Shown: one piece after another, positions 56,921-64,000 of the stretch | How the letters are laid out: every line of letters starts with the position of its first letter | Numbering within the stretch: position 1 is the first letter of the stretch | Source of the DNA: Cytobacillus oceanisediminis | GTDB taxonomy: Bacteria; Bacillota; Bacilli; Bacillales; Cytobacillaceae | DNA: 64,000 nt | Direction: 5' to 3' | Assembly (NCBI RefSeq): GCF_004366035.1 | Contig: NZ_SOEE01000002.1 | Span: 744,001-808,000, forward strand | The notes under the pieces: model-generated | The model's database searches: none | What the model was told of the DNA's origin: nothing | Seen by the model: the letters and a program-made list of their open reading frames with translations, nothing else | Made by a program: the position numbers and the translations under genes

Positions 56921-57868
56921 TTAATCATAATGAACCCACTTTTTCTGAAGAACCATCTGGATGGCTGTAATAATTAAAATGACCGCTAATAAGAGAACCG
57001 CAATAGCCGCAGCATATCCTTTATCGTTTAATACAAATGCATGCTGATAAAACAAATAGACTATAGACTGTGTACTTTCAAGCGCAGTGCTGCTTTTCCC
57101 AATCATCATGAAAATCAAATCGAATACTTGAAAAGCACCAATCAGTGACATAATGGACACAAAGAAAATAACCGGTGAAAGCAGAGGCAGTGTAATTTTA
57201 AAAAATACAGTGACAGGACCTGCCCCATCAATTTCTGCTGCCTCATAATACATCTTTGGAATACCTTGCAGCCCTGAAAGAAAAATGACCATATTGTAGC
57301 CAATACCGCTCCAAATCGCTACCGCGATAATCGAATATAAAGCTATATTGGGATCACTTACCCACTGTGGCCCTTCAATTCCGACCAAGGATAATAAATA
57401 ATTAAACATACCGTAGTCTGCGTTATACAGCCATTTCCAGACCATCGCAATGGCAGCTGGCATAGTGATGACTGGTAAAAAGTATAAAGTACGGTAAATA
57501 GATTTACCTTTGATATTCTGATTTAAAAGAACAGCCACAATAATGGACAGGAAAATTCCAATTGGCACGGTAAAAATGATATAGATGCTTGTGTTTTTAA
57601 ATGCTTGCAGAAGTGTTGCATCCTCAAGCAATCTCTTATAATTGTCTAACCCTGTCCACTCATACTGTCCAAATGCCCCCCATTCGGTGAAGCTAAAGTA
57701 AAAATTCTGAACAATGGGCCAGAGATAAAAAATAAACAGTCCCAGCATTGTAGGTGCAATCATAAGATAAGCCCAAAAATAGTCTGAACGCTTCCTTGTT
57801 TTGGCGAGGCTCGAAACCTTTATCCTATTGGCTGATTTTACTTCTGTCTGAAGAGGCACTTCCTTCAA
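56921..57868 (-). CDS. Sugar ABC transporter permease (MalF/UgpA-type)
   Basis: A 315-residue permease with six hydrophobic segments and the motif YEAAEIDGAGPVTVFFKITLPLLSPV. A TTG at 57868 with AAGGAGG 7 bases upstream is preferred to an ATG at 57874 that nearly touches the site. It works with the second permease and the lipoprotein at 57931. Confidence 0.9.
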   Translation of the reverse strand: MKEVPLQTEVKSANRIKVSSLAKTRKRSDYFWAYLMIAPTMLGLFIFYLWPIVQNFYFSFTEWGAFGQYEWTGLDNYKRLLEDATLLQAFKNTSIYIIFTVPIGIFLSIIVAVLLNQNIKGKSIYRTLYFLPVITMPAAIAMVWKWLYNADYGMFNYLLSLVGIEGPQWVSDPNIALYSIIAVAIWSGIGYNMVIFLSGLQGIPKMYYEAAEIDGAGPVTVFFKITLPLLSPVIFFVSIMSLIGAFQVFDLIFMMIGKSSTALESTQSIVYLFYQHAFVLNDKGYAAAIAVLLLAVILIITAIQMVLQKKWVHYD

Positions 57869-57891
57869 AGTCATCCCTCCTTATATAGATG

Positions 57892-57921
57892 GAAGAGAAG
57901 AATAGCAAAATCCTTCTCTTC
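57892..57921 (-). terminator. Intercistronic hairpin between binding protein and permeases
   Basis: GAAGAGAAG / CTTCTCTTC stem with a 12-base loop just after the binding-protein stop. Such hairpins often raise the amount of binding protein over permease by partial termination or RNA stability. No long T run follows. Confidence 0.5.
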
Positions 57922-57930
57922 AATTAGTAA

Positions 57931-59181
57931 TTACTTGGATAATGCCTCATTTGCTTTTTTTGTCAGCTCTTCTGCTGCTTCTTCAATACTTATTTCCTCA
58001 CTCCACGCCTTTTTAAGTACATCTGTTTCGTACTGCCAGATTTCCCCCGTGTTTTCCACACTTGGCAGAGGCACTGAATATTCTGCTCCATCAATAAATG
58101 CCTGAAGGTTTAAATTAGGGACTGATTCTTTCCATGCATCCTGTGTACCATTAAATGCCGGAATAACGGTTCCCGTTTTGGCAAAGACTTCTGCTGCTTC
58201 TTTGGAACCAAGAAATTGAACAAACTTCCAAGCTTCTTCTTTATGTTTTGTATTCGAAGATATTACATTGGAAAGCCCGTGAATAGAAACGGCACGTTTT
58301 TTCCCTTGTGGAACCACCGCTACATCCAAATCGGGATTTTTCTTATATTCAGGAACCATCCAAGGACCATCAAACATCATCGCTATCTTTCCAGATGAGA
58401 ATAATTCAGAAGCAGCCGTTTCGGTCATCTGGGCTTGAGTAGGAGAGAGTCCTTCTTTAATAAAACTGACATTGTATTCTAATGCCTCGATTGCTTCAGG
58501 CTGGTCGAACCCTACAGACTTATTATCCTCAGAAATGATATAGCCGCCATTCTGCCAAATGAAATCATAATATCCGCCTTGATTCCCCATCAATGCCGCA
58601 TAGCCCCAAATTCCTTTTTCTTTGTCAGTCAGCTGTTTCGCAGCTTCCTTCAATTTCTTCCAATCCCATGTTTCATCCGGGTAGGATACTCCAGCTTCAT
58701 CGAAGATTTTCTTGTTATACCACAGTCCAGTTGTATCGTAATCTTTTGGGATCCCATAAACCTCTCCAACTACCGTGTACAGATCAATTAATGATTCCGG
58801 ATAATTATCTAAGCTATAGTCGTCCTTTTCCGCCATTTCACTCAATGGAAGAATGACCTTCCCTTCTGCATACTGAACAACATGTGCACCATTCATCCAT
58901 AAAACATCTGGCAAAGCACCTCCCGTTGCCGCTGTTTCGAGCTTTTGAAAGTATTGGCCATAAGGAGTGATTTCTGTTTTCACTTTAATGTCCGGATATT
59001 TTTCATTAAATAACTTAATAATTTCCTCAATCGCAGGAACCTGCTTTTTATCCCAGAAACCATACGTAATCTCAGCCTTGCCATCTTTTTCTCCGCCGGA
59101 TGCTGCATCACTATCACTGCAGCCTGATAAGCCAATCAAACCTAATACAACGGTTACTAGCATGATGATCCATTTCTTCAT
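57931..59181 (-). CDS. Sugar ABC transporter substrate-binding lipoprotein
   Basis: A 416-residue extracellular binding protein with a signal ending in the lipobox LSGC at about residue 21 and a family 1 solute-binding fold (ITYGFWDKKQVPAIEEIIKLFNE, DVLWMNG). The ATG at 59181 has AAGAAGGG upstream; the long frame to 59334 crosses the LacI operators and is rejected. First gene of the ABC unit. Probably binds an oligosaccharide or sugar, type unknown. Confidence 0.9.
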   Translation of the reverse strand: MKKWIIMLVTVVLGLIGLSGCSDSDAASGGEKDGKAEITYGFWDKKQVPAIEEIIKLFNEKYPDIKVKTEITPYGQYFQKLETAATGGALPDVLWMNGAHVVQYAEGKVILPLSEMAEKDDYSLDNYPESLIDLYTVVGEVYGIPKDYDTTGLWYNKKIFDEAGVSYPDETWDWKKLKEAAKQLTDKEKGIWGYAALMGNQGGYYDFIWQNGGYIISEDNKSVGFDQPEAIEALEYNVSFIKEGLSPTQAQMTETAASELFSSGKIAMMFDGPWMVPEYKKNPDLDVAVVPQGKKRAVSIHGLSNVISSNTKHKEEAWKFVQFLGSKEAAEVFAKTGTVIPAFNGTQDAWKESVPNLNLQAFIDGAEYSVPLPSVENTGEIWQYETDVLKKAWSEEISIEEAAEELTKKANEALSK

Positions 59182-59278
59182 CCCATTTCCCTTCTTTCCT
59201 AAAGTTTTTAGTTTGCCTAACTCAAAACATAAGGGGTATATCTCTAGATGAATCAAAATGTTGTGGACGATATGATTT

Positions 59279-59315
59279 CTATAACGTTTACCACCTCCTT
59301 GGATAACGTTTTCCA
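59279..59315. promoter_or_regulatory. Two LacI-type operators before the ABC genes
   Basis: TGGATAACGTTTTCCA at 59300-59315 is a near-palindrome with the central ACGTT of LacI sites; TATAACGTTTACC at 59279-59291 is a second, weaker copy. Both lie downstream of the likely promoter region and upstream of the ATG at 59181. Confidence 0.6.
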
Positions 59316-59398
59316 TAGACCCATTTTTCTGCATTAAGACTAATCTTAACTGGTCAAATATATTGCAACACTGCTTAAAGAGCTGTGTTCACAAACTT

Positions 59399-60673
59399 TT
59401 AAACTTGAATATTCCCAATTAAACCAAGATAATATTCATCTATATTGATAGATTGCCCCTGGTTTAACCGTGACTCTTCCGCCGCGAATGCCATTAGATG
59501 ACTTCTTACAGATGCGGAAACAGAAGAAACACTGTCCTCTTTATTATCGTTCCGGATCTCTTCCAGGAAAAGTCTCATAATTCCGCGGTCTCCACCGCCA
59601 TGCCCGCCTGCCGGCTGGTCAAAATGAATCACAGTTTCCTGCCTGGTTAGGAAATTAAAAATTGAGATTTTATTTTCTTCCATGTTCCCGCGGATTTCAC
59701 CTTTGGTTCCCATTATTTGAACGATTCGAGTTTGTTCTCTTGTAAAACCGCACATATTGAAGGTTGCAGTTGCTCCTCCCTCAAATTCCATATTAACAAC
59801 CTGGTGGTCAACTACATTATTATCTGAACGATATACACATTTTCCATAAGGGGTTTTACTCAATGCTTCAATTATGCCTTCATTTGTATAGTCTTCTGTG
59901 AATTTTTTTGCCCATCCTCTTCCTTCACCGAGGTAATACCTTCCTGCATGGAATGGACACTCCGGCTCGGCAGGACATCCATCCAAGCATCGCAATGGGG
60001 CTCCTTCCGGGGCATTTTCCGCTTTAAAATGCATCAAGGATCCATACGAACTAAGTCGTTTACACGGTTTTCCCATTACATATGAAATGATATCCATGTC
60101 GTGACAGGACTTCTGGAGGATCATCGGACTTGATTTTTCTTTGTTATTCCAATTGCCTCTTACAAAGCTGTGTGACATATGCATAACTTCAACATTTTCA
60201 TTTAATTGAAGAGATGCAACTTCACCGATCTCCCCTCTGGAAATTACCTTTTTAATAGCTTTCCAAAAGTCGGTATACCTGAGCACATGGCAGATAGTCA
60301 GCTGCCGGTCATATTTTTTAGCTTGCTGTTCCATTAATATACATTCCACCGGGTCTGGTGACATTGGTTTTTCCAAGAGGACATGATACCCTTGCTCTAA
60401 AGCTCTCATGGTAACTTTGAAGTGGTTTCTATCCAGGGTGCAGATAATGGCAATATCGGCAATTCGTTTGTCCAGCTGTGAGATCTCTTCCCATGATTCA
60501 TAGCAATTTTCATTTGGAATTTGATGTTCTTGCTGGATTCTCCCTCTCCTTTCTTTCTTAGGTTCTGCAACAGCAACAATATTTAATTCATGCGGATAAT
60601 TGAGGGCATATGGTGCATATGCTCTCGCACCTCTGTCTCCAGCTCCGATAAGGAGCGCTGTCATTGTCTTCAT
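59399..60673 (-). CDS. Gfo/Idh/MocA-family oxidoreductase with a Cys cluster
   Basis: A 424-residue protein with the N-terminal NAD(P)-binding GAGDRGARAY and the conserved EKPMSPDP (Lys102). The C-terminal domain has CHDMD at about 190-194 and, unusually, three Cys in CLDGCPAEPECPFH at residues 229, 233 and 239, which could bind a metal. GGAG precedes the ATG. A LacI operator lies upstream. Members oxidise sugars or, as GH109 and relatives, cleave glycosides through NAD-dependent steps, so either role is possible for the transported sugar. Confidence 0.85.
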   Translation of the reverse strand: MKTMTALLIGAGDRGARAYAPYALNYPHELNIVAVAEPKKERRGRIQQEHQIPNENCYESWEEISQLDKRIADIAIICTLDRNHFKVTMRALEQGYHVLLEKPMSPDPVECILMEQQAKKYDRQLTICHVLRYTDFWKAIKKVISRGEIGEVASLQLNENVEVMHMSHSFVRGNWNNKEKSSPMILQKSCHDMDIISYVMGKPCKRLSSYGSLMHFKAENAPEGAPLRCLDGCPAEPECPFHAGRYYLGEGRGWAKKFTEDYTNEGIIEALSKTPYGKCVYRSDNNVVDHQVVNMEFEGGATATFNMCGFTREQTRIVQIMGTKGEIRGNMEENKISIFNFLTRQETVIHFDQPAGGHGGGDRGIMRLFLEEIRNDNKEDSVSSVSASVRSHLMAFAAEESRLNQGQSINIDEYYLGLIGNIQV

Positions 60674-60725
60674 TTAAATTTCTCCTCTCTATTGAGCAAA
60701 TAAATGTGGAAAATTTCCGCGTTTT

Positions 60726-60742
60726 ATCCAAACGTTTTCCAA
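60726..60742. promoter_or_regulatory. LacI-type operator before the Gfo/Idh/MocA gene
   Basis: ATCCAAACGTTTTCCAA, resembling the site at 59300-59315. It lies between the LacI regulator gene and the oxidoreductase. Confidence 0.6.
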
Positions 60743-60743
60743 A

Positions 60744-60772
60744 CTTTTTTAAAAAAAGAACCGATTAGGTCC
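60744..60772 (-). terminator. Terminator overlapping the lacI-type gene stop
   Basis: Minus-strand GGACC / GGTTC stem with a 5-base loop that contains the stop codon, followed by seven T. Short stem, so strength is uncertain. Confidence 0.45.
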
Positions 60773-61814
60773 GTTTTTTAGAAGATGATTCACGAATAAC
60801 TAACTCAAATGGCAGAATAATTTTGATTGGCAATACTACTTTTTCCTCTACCATTTCCATAATCGTTTTCGCGGCCATTTTTCCCATTTCATATTTGGGG
60901 ATTTCTACTGTTGAAAGCGGCGGTGATGAATATTTCCCCATTTCAATATTATCCACTCCAAAGAAAGCAATATCTTCGGGTATTCTTAACTTATTTTCTA
61001 TAACTGCTCTCATTGCAGCCAGTGCCATTAAATCACTTGCACAAACCATAGCTGTCGGCAATTCTCCCGGACTGCTTTTAAGAAGCTGATTCATTCCCTC
61101 ATAACTGTTTTCCATTTTCCATCTGGTATTGATAACCCATTCATCTCGAATAGGAAGGCCTGCTTCTTTCATAGCAGATTGATAACCTTTAAATCGTAAT
61201 TCTTCATTTAAGTCCTGGAAGGCTTCATTAATTCCACCGCCGATAAACCCAATATCACAATGACCCAGACTCACTAAATTCTGTACAACTTTTTCCAACG
61301 CGGCCACACGGTTATAATCTATAATGGCAATATCTTTATCGGAATAGTAGAAGTCAAGTCCCACAACAGGAATCGTTTGCTGTATGTAATCAATTAAGCT
61401 CTCATCAATACTGTCGATCAGCAGCAGTCCTTCAATACCAAGATCATGAATGGTCTTAAGAAGAAGTGCTTCATTTTCAATCTCATCCTTCGTAATACTT
61501 ATTAATGTATAATCATTTTCTGTTAAAGTATCACGAATACCAGTATAGATATTAGAAAAGTATGGATTTATTTCAGCCTGTATGGGATTTGCAACCCATC
61601 CAATTTTCATTGTCCTGGCATCACTTTTATTTTGTCTTTTGCTAACCAGATTTCTTGCATGCTGATTGGGTGTATATCCCAGCTCTTTGACAGCCTGCCA
61701 AATTTTATTTCTCGTTTCCTGGTTAACATTCCGTGTCTGGTCATTCTGAATAACTCTGGAAACAGTAGAAATAGAAACGCCAACATACTCCGCAATATCC
61801 TTTAATCTAACCAC
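60765..61814 (-). CDS. LacI-family transcriptional regulator
   Basis: A 349-residue repressor. The helix-turn-helix is VRLKDIAEYVGVSISTVSRV with a hinge helix after it, then a periplasmic-binding-like sugar domain. The GTG at 61814 follows TAGAGGTG at 6-base spacing. It is next to the oxidoreductase and ABC genes whose upstream regions carry ACGTT-centred operators, so it most likely represses both. Confidence 0.92.
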   Translation of the reverse strand: MVRLKDIAEYVGVSISTVSRVIQNDQTRNVNQETRNKIWQAVKELGYTPNQHARNLVSKRQNKSDARTMKIGWVANPIQAEINPYFSNIYTGIRDTLTENDYTLISITKDEIENEALLLKTIHDLGIEGLLLIDSIDESLIDYIQQTIPVVGLDFYYSDKDIAIIDYNRVAALEKVVQNLVSLGHCDIGFIGGGINEAFQDLNEELRFKGYQSAMKEAGLPIRDEWVINTRWKMENSYEGMNQLLKSSPGELPTAMVCASDLMALAAMRAVIENKLRIPEDIAFFGVDNIEMGKYSSPPLSTVEIPKYEMGKMAAKTIMEMVEEKVVLPIKIILPFELVIRESSSKKRT

Positions 61815-61918
61815 AAAACACACCTCTAGGCTGTAACTTCCTGCAGTAATCGCCGGAATTTTTTGAATTTAAATAGACTATAGCACCTGAATTTATTTTA
61901 ATCAATAGCTTTTAACAT

Positions 61919-62251
61919 TTATTTATTTTTAATGAACTCCTTCCAGGCTGAAATCCCACCCACTAAAACAGCAGCATTAAATTCTTTTTCAGAAAGGACG
62001 GCTGCACACCGAGCTGCTGAATTTCCTGTTGTGCATGCAACGATTATTTCTTTCCCCTGTGGCAAAGAGTTAATTTTGCCATCAAAAGTGTGATTTAAGA
62101 TGTGTGTTTTTGGTATATTTAAACTTTCGATATTAGAACCTTCTAAATGATACGCTTTGTATTTTTCCTCTGCTCTTACATCTAATAAGGTGACATTCTC
62201 TTGCTTCATTTTTTCATATAATTCTTTTGGAGTAATTTTGTTATGTGTCAA
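61919..62251 (-). CDS. Rhodanese-like protein
   Basis: A single rhodanese domain of 110 residues. The active-site Cys is present in IIVACTTGNSAARCAAVL, but the loop reads CTTGNSA instead of the common CxxGNRS, lacking the Arg. NVTLLDVRAEEKYKAYHLEGS is the usual DVR region. A TTG at 62251 with GGAG 9 bases upstream is chosen; the frame to 62269 begins inside the ribosome site. Likely a sulphur carrier or sensor; the role is unknown. Confidence 0.82.
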   Translation of the reverse strand: MTHNKITPKELYEKMKQENVTLLDVRAEEKYKAYHLEGSNIESLNIPKTHILNHTFDGKINSLPQGKEIIVACTTGNSAARCAAVLSEKEFNAAVLVGGISAWKEFIKNK

Positions 62252-62336
62252 TGTGATCTGCTCCTTCAAAATAACTTTAATTTTATTTTACGACAAATAG
62301 GAGAATTTCTCACGATTCATAGAATTAAGATAGGCC

Positions 62337-62370
62337 GTCCATACTGCACAAAACTATTTACAGTATGGAC
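62337..62370. repeat. Perfect inverted repeat in the rhodanese-mph gap
   Basis: GTCCATACTG / CAGTATGGAC with a 14-base loop, followed by T-rich sequence on the plus strand only. It may be a hairpin terminator read from the plus strand or a protein site. Confidence 0.45.
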
Positions 62371-62409
62371 AGATACCTTTTATTTTTTATTTTTTAATTT
62401 TAATGTTTA

Positions 62410-63318
62410 TTATTCCCCGCTTACACCTAACACCTGTCTTGCCATCTCCACATATTCCTCCTGCCCAGATACTATAGCAAACTCTGCTATGGCAACTGGA
62501 AATGCTGCTTCCAATTCAATGATGTGCTCTTTCATCTTAGGCCATGTGTATCCCCCTGCTTCCCGATATGCTTTAATCAGGGATTGGAGCCCATCTTCAC
62601 CGAATGCTTTGTATTGAAATACAAAGTCATTTGACACATCTGAGACCTTTGCTTCAGTCCAATCAATTAACCCTGTCACATTTGCGTCTTCATCTATTAA
62701 GGTATGGCCTGCATGTACATCACCATGAATAAAGCCTGTTTCCCCCGGCCACAGCTCATCATCGTTTAACCAATCCTGCCATCTTTTCCACAGCGATTCA
62801 TCTACTCCAAATTTTGCCTTTACCGCGCCCATTCGCTCTCTCATCGATTGCCTTAGCTCTTCTGATGAGTGAACCACCAATCCAGCCTCGGCCGCATGCT
62901 CCTTTGGGATGCTATGAATATCAGCCAGAGCCTTTCCTAGGGTCACATGAAAGCTTTTCGGCACATTATTGATATCCATTTCCCATACATAGTTTTGAAT
63001 TTCGTGATCGATTGTCCCAGCCGGTATTCCGTTTAACTTCTTATATGCAATCAATTCATTCGTATAAATGGACCAGTCTGGTGCCTGGTAATTCATTATG
63101 TTCTTATTCACCAAATCTAATGCTTTCTTCTCATCCATCGTCCTTGGCATAACATCATCACGCCTGGGAAAGCGAAGCACCCATTCATTTTTTTCCTGAT
63201 CTACTGCGAATACTACCCGAAAGTCCATTCCTGATTCATTAAATACTACCGAATCCTCCTTAAGCATAAGCCCATGACGATCTGCAATTTCTATCACTTT
63301 ATCCCTCGTATTTGTCAT
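62410..63318 (-). CDS. Macrolide 2'-phosphotransferase family protein
   Basis: A 300-residue kinase-like protein of the Mph family, the length usual for it. The catalytic loop reads [15 protein letters not shown] and the metal-binding Asp is in [22 protein letters not shown] near residue 47 matches the family's nucleotide region. The ATG at 63318 is chosen by match to relatives; its ribosome site is weak. It follows a TetR gene by 37 bases and would give low-level macrolide tolerance if expressed; activity is not shown. Confidence 0.85.
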   Translation of the reverse strand: MTNTRDKVIEIADRHGLMLKEDSVVFNESGMDFRVVFAVDQEKNEWVLRFPRRDDVMPRTMDEKKALDLVNKNIMNYQAPDWSIYTNELIAYKKLNGIPAGTIDHEIQNYVWEMDINNVPKSFHVTLGKALADIHSIPKEHAAEAGLVVHSSEELRQSMRERMGAVKAKFGVDESLWKRWQDWLNDDELWPGETGFIHGDVHAGHTLIDEDANVTGLIDWTEAKVSDVSNDFVFQYKAFGEDGLQSLIKAYREAGGYTWPKMKEHIIELEAAFPVAIAEFAIVSGQEEYVEMARQVLGVSGE

Positions 63319-63355
63319 TTTTTCACAACCTATCTTTAATTTCGCATACAGGTTA

Positions 63356-63958
63356 TTAAGGTTCTCTTGTAAGTTCATTTGCTGCAGCATTGAAAAGAAT
63401 TTCTTGAACTTCCGGATAAATTTCCTCACCTAGATCTTTTTTATGAATAACCATTGCTAGACATGCCCGTATGACACCCGCGATCACTTCTACATCTTTA
63501 TTTATGATTTTGTTTAGTTCCTTATTCTCCTTTATAAATTCCATAAGGGGAACAATACTTCTTAAAGTCTTCGTTGCTGGATATTCGTGATTTATCTTTC
63601 TAGAAACCAGGTTGTATTCTTCCAGATTGGTGATTAGTCTCTGTGTTAATACATTTGCTTCCAGTGCACAAGACATTTCATGAAGATAAACTTTTATGGC
63701 TCTGCCTGTATCCTTTTCCTGTTTCACTTTTGGCCATACCTGTCTTTCAACACTTTCCCCTTCTAAAGTTAATAACTCAAGATAAAGCTTTTCCTTTGAT
63801 TCAAAAAATACATAAAAGCTGCTTTTTGCTATAGATACAGAAGATGTGATTTCTTCTATAGATGTATTTTTCAGCCCCTTAGCTATAAAAAGCTGGTGGG
63901 CATTCCCAAGCATATCCAACCTGATTCTTGCCTTTTCTGCTTCGGAGAATTTTGGCAT
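63356..63958 (-). CDS. TetR-family transcriptional regulator
   Basis: A 200-residue TetR protein with an N-terminal helix-turn-helix region ([25 protein letters not shown]). The ATG at 63958 has AGGGGTGG 8 bases upstream; a GTG at 63970 is an alternative. It is upstream of the Mph gene and likely co-transcribed with it. The region before it is cut by the window edge, so its operator cannot be seen. Confidence 0.88.
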   Translation of the reverse strand: MPKFSEAEKARIRLDMLGNAHQLFIAKGLKNTSIEEITSSVSIAKSSFYVFFESKEKLYLELLTLEGESVERQVWPKVKQEKDTGRAIKVYLHEMSCALEANVLTQRLITNLEEYNLVSRKINHEYPATKTLRSIVPLMEFIKENKELNKIINKDVEVIAGVIRACLAMVIHKKDLGEEIYPEVQEILFNAAANELTREP

Positions 63959-64000
63959 TTTATATTCCACCCCTGGCTTAAGGAATTATATAAACATAAA

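Noticed and set aside
59300-59315. CcpA cre site
   Set aside because: The spacing does not fit the cre consensus, and the copies cluster around a local LacI gene.
59399-60673. Assignment of the Gfo/Idh/MocA protein as a GH109 alpha-N-acetylgalactosaminidase working with the GalNAc operon
   Set aside because: It is controlled by a separate LacI system with an ABC transporter, and I cannot see a GH109-specific signature; only the fold is supported.

Overview
The window looks like chromosomal DNA of a spore-forming member of the Bacillaceae. Gene starts carry strong AGGAGG-type ribosome sites with frequent GTG and TTG starts. There is a glcU-gdh pair very like that of Bacillus subtilis, a sigma-B-like promoter before a catalase, and a canonical sigma-54 (SigL) promoter. 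No tRNA, rRNA, phage, intact insertion sequence or CRISPR array was seen. Many gene starts were moved from the longest open frame to the codon with the best-spaced ribosome site; each case is stated.

Region 1 (1-9.3 kb, all minus strand) is an acyl-CoA catabolic module. It has a cut-off SDR, an acyl-CoA dehydrogenase, an iron alcohol dehydrogenase, an acyl-CoA ligase, an MBL hydrolase, a PaaG-like enoyl-CoA isomerase, two more SDRs and a TetR regulator. Three copies of one palindromic operator lie upstream of its three transcription units, two of them just downstream of good sigma-A promoters.

Region 2 (9.6-26.6 kb, minus strand) is a 14-gene operon. It encodes an acyl-CoA dehydrogenase, SDR, fused TRAP permease, TAXI substrate-binding lipoprotein, acyl-CoA ligase, two 3-hydroxyacyl-CoA dehydrogenases, ETF beta and alpha, a second acyl-CoA dehydrogenase, thiolase, enoyl-CoA hydratase and two hotdog thioesterases. 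Upstream are a textbook -24/-12 promoter, two TGATTCA-N4-TGAATCA activator sites, a panE-like gene and a PAS/AAA+/Fis sigma-54 activator. It reads as an inducible import, activation and beta-oxidation system for an unidentified carboxylic acid.

Region 3 (26.9-42.7 kb) is mixed housekeeping and stress material: malic enzyme with a divergent LysR regulator, a class I glutamine amidotransferase-like hydrolase, catalase, a 41-residue small protein, nucleoside hydrolase, a lipoprotein, gdh-glcU, sstT, a VOC protein, a DASS-type transporter beside a broken glycerate kinase gene, and an ArsR-SRPBCC fusion with a second SRPBCC gene.

Region 4 (42.8-56 kb, minus strand) is an N-acetylgalactosamine locus: GntR regulator, ROK protein, AgaS, a complete mannose-family PTS (B, C, D, A), GalNAc-6-phosphate deacetylase, tagatose-bisphosphate aldolase, tagatose-6-phosphate kinase and a secreted 1462-residue multidomain GH31 enzyme. 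Together these would free GalNAc outside the cell, import and phosphorylate it, and take it to triose phosphates.

Region 5 (56-64 kb, minus strand) has a sugar ABC transporter and a Gfo/Idh/MocA oxidoreductase with shared LacI-type operators and an adjacent LacI regulator, then a rhodanese, a macrolide phosphotransferase-like gene and its TetR neighbour.
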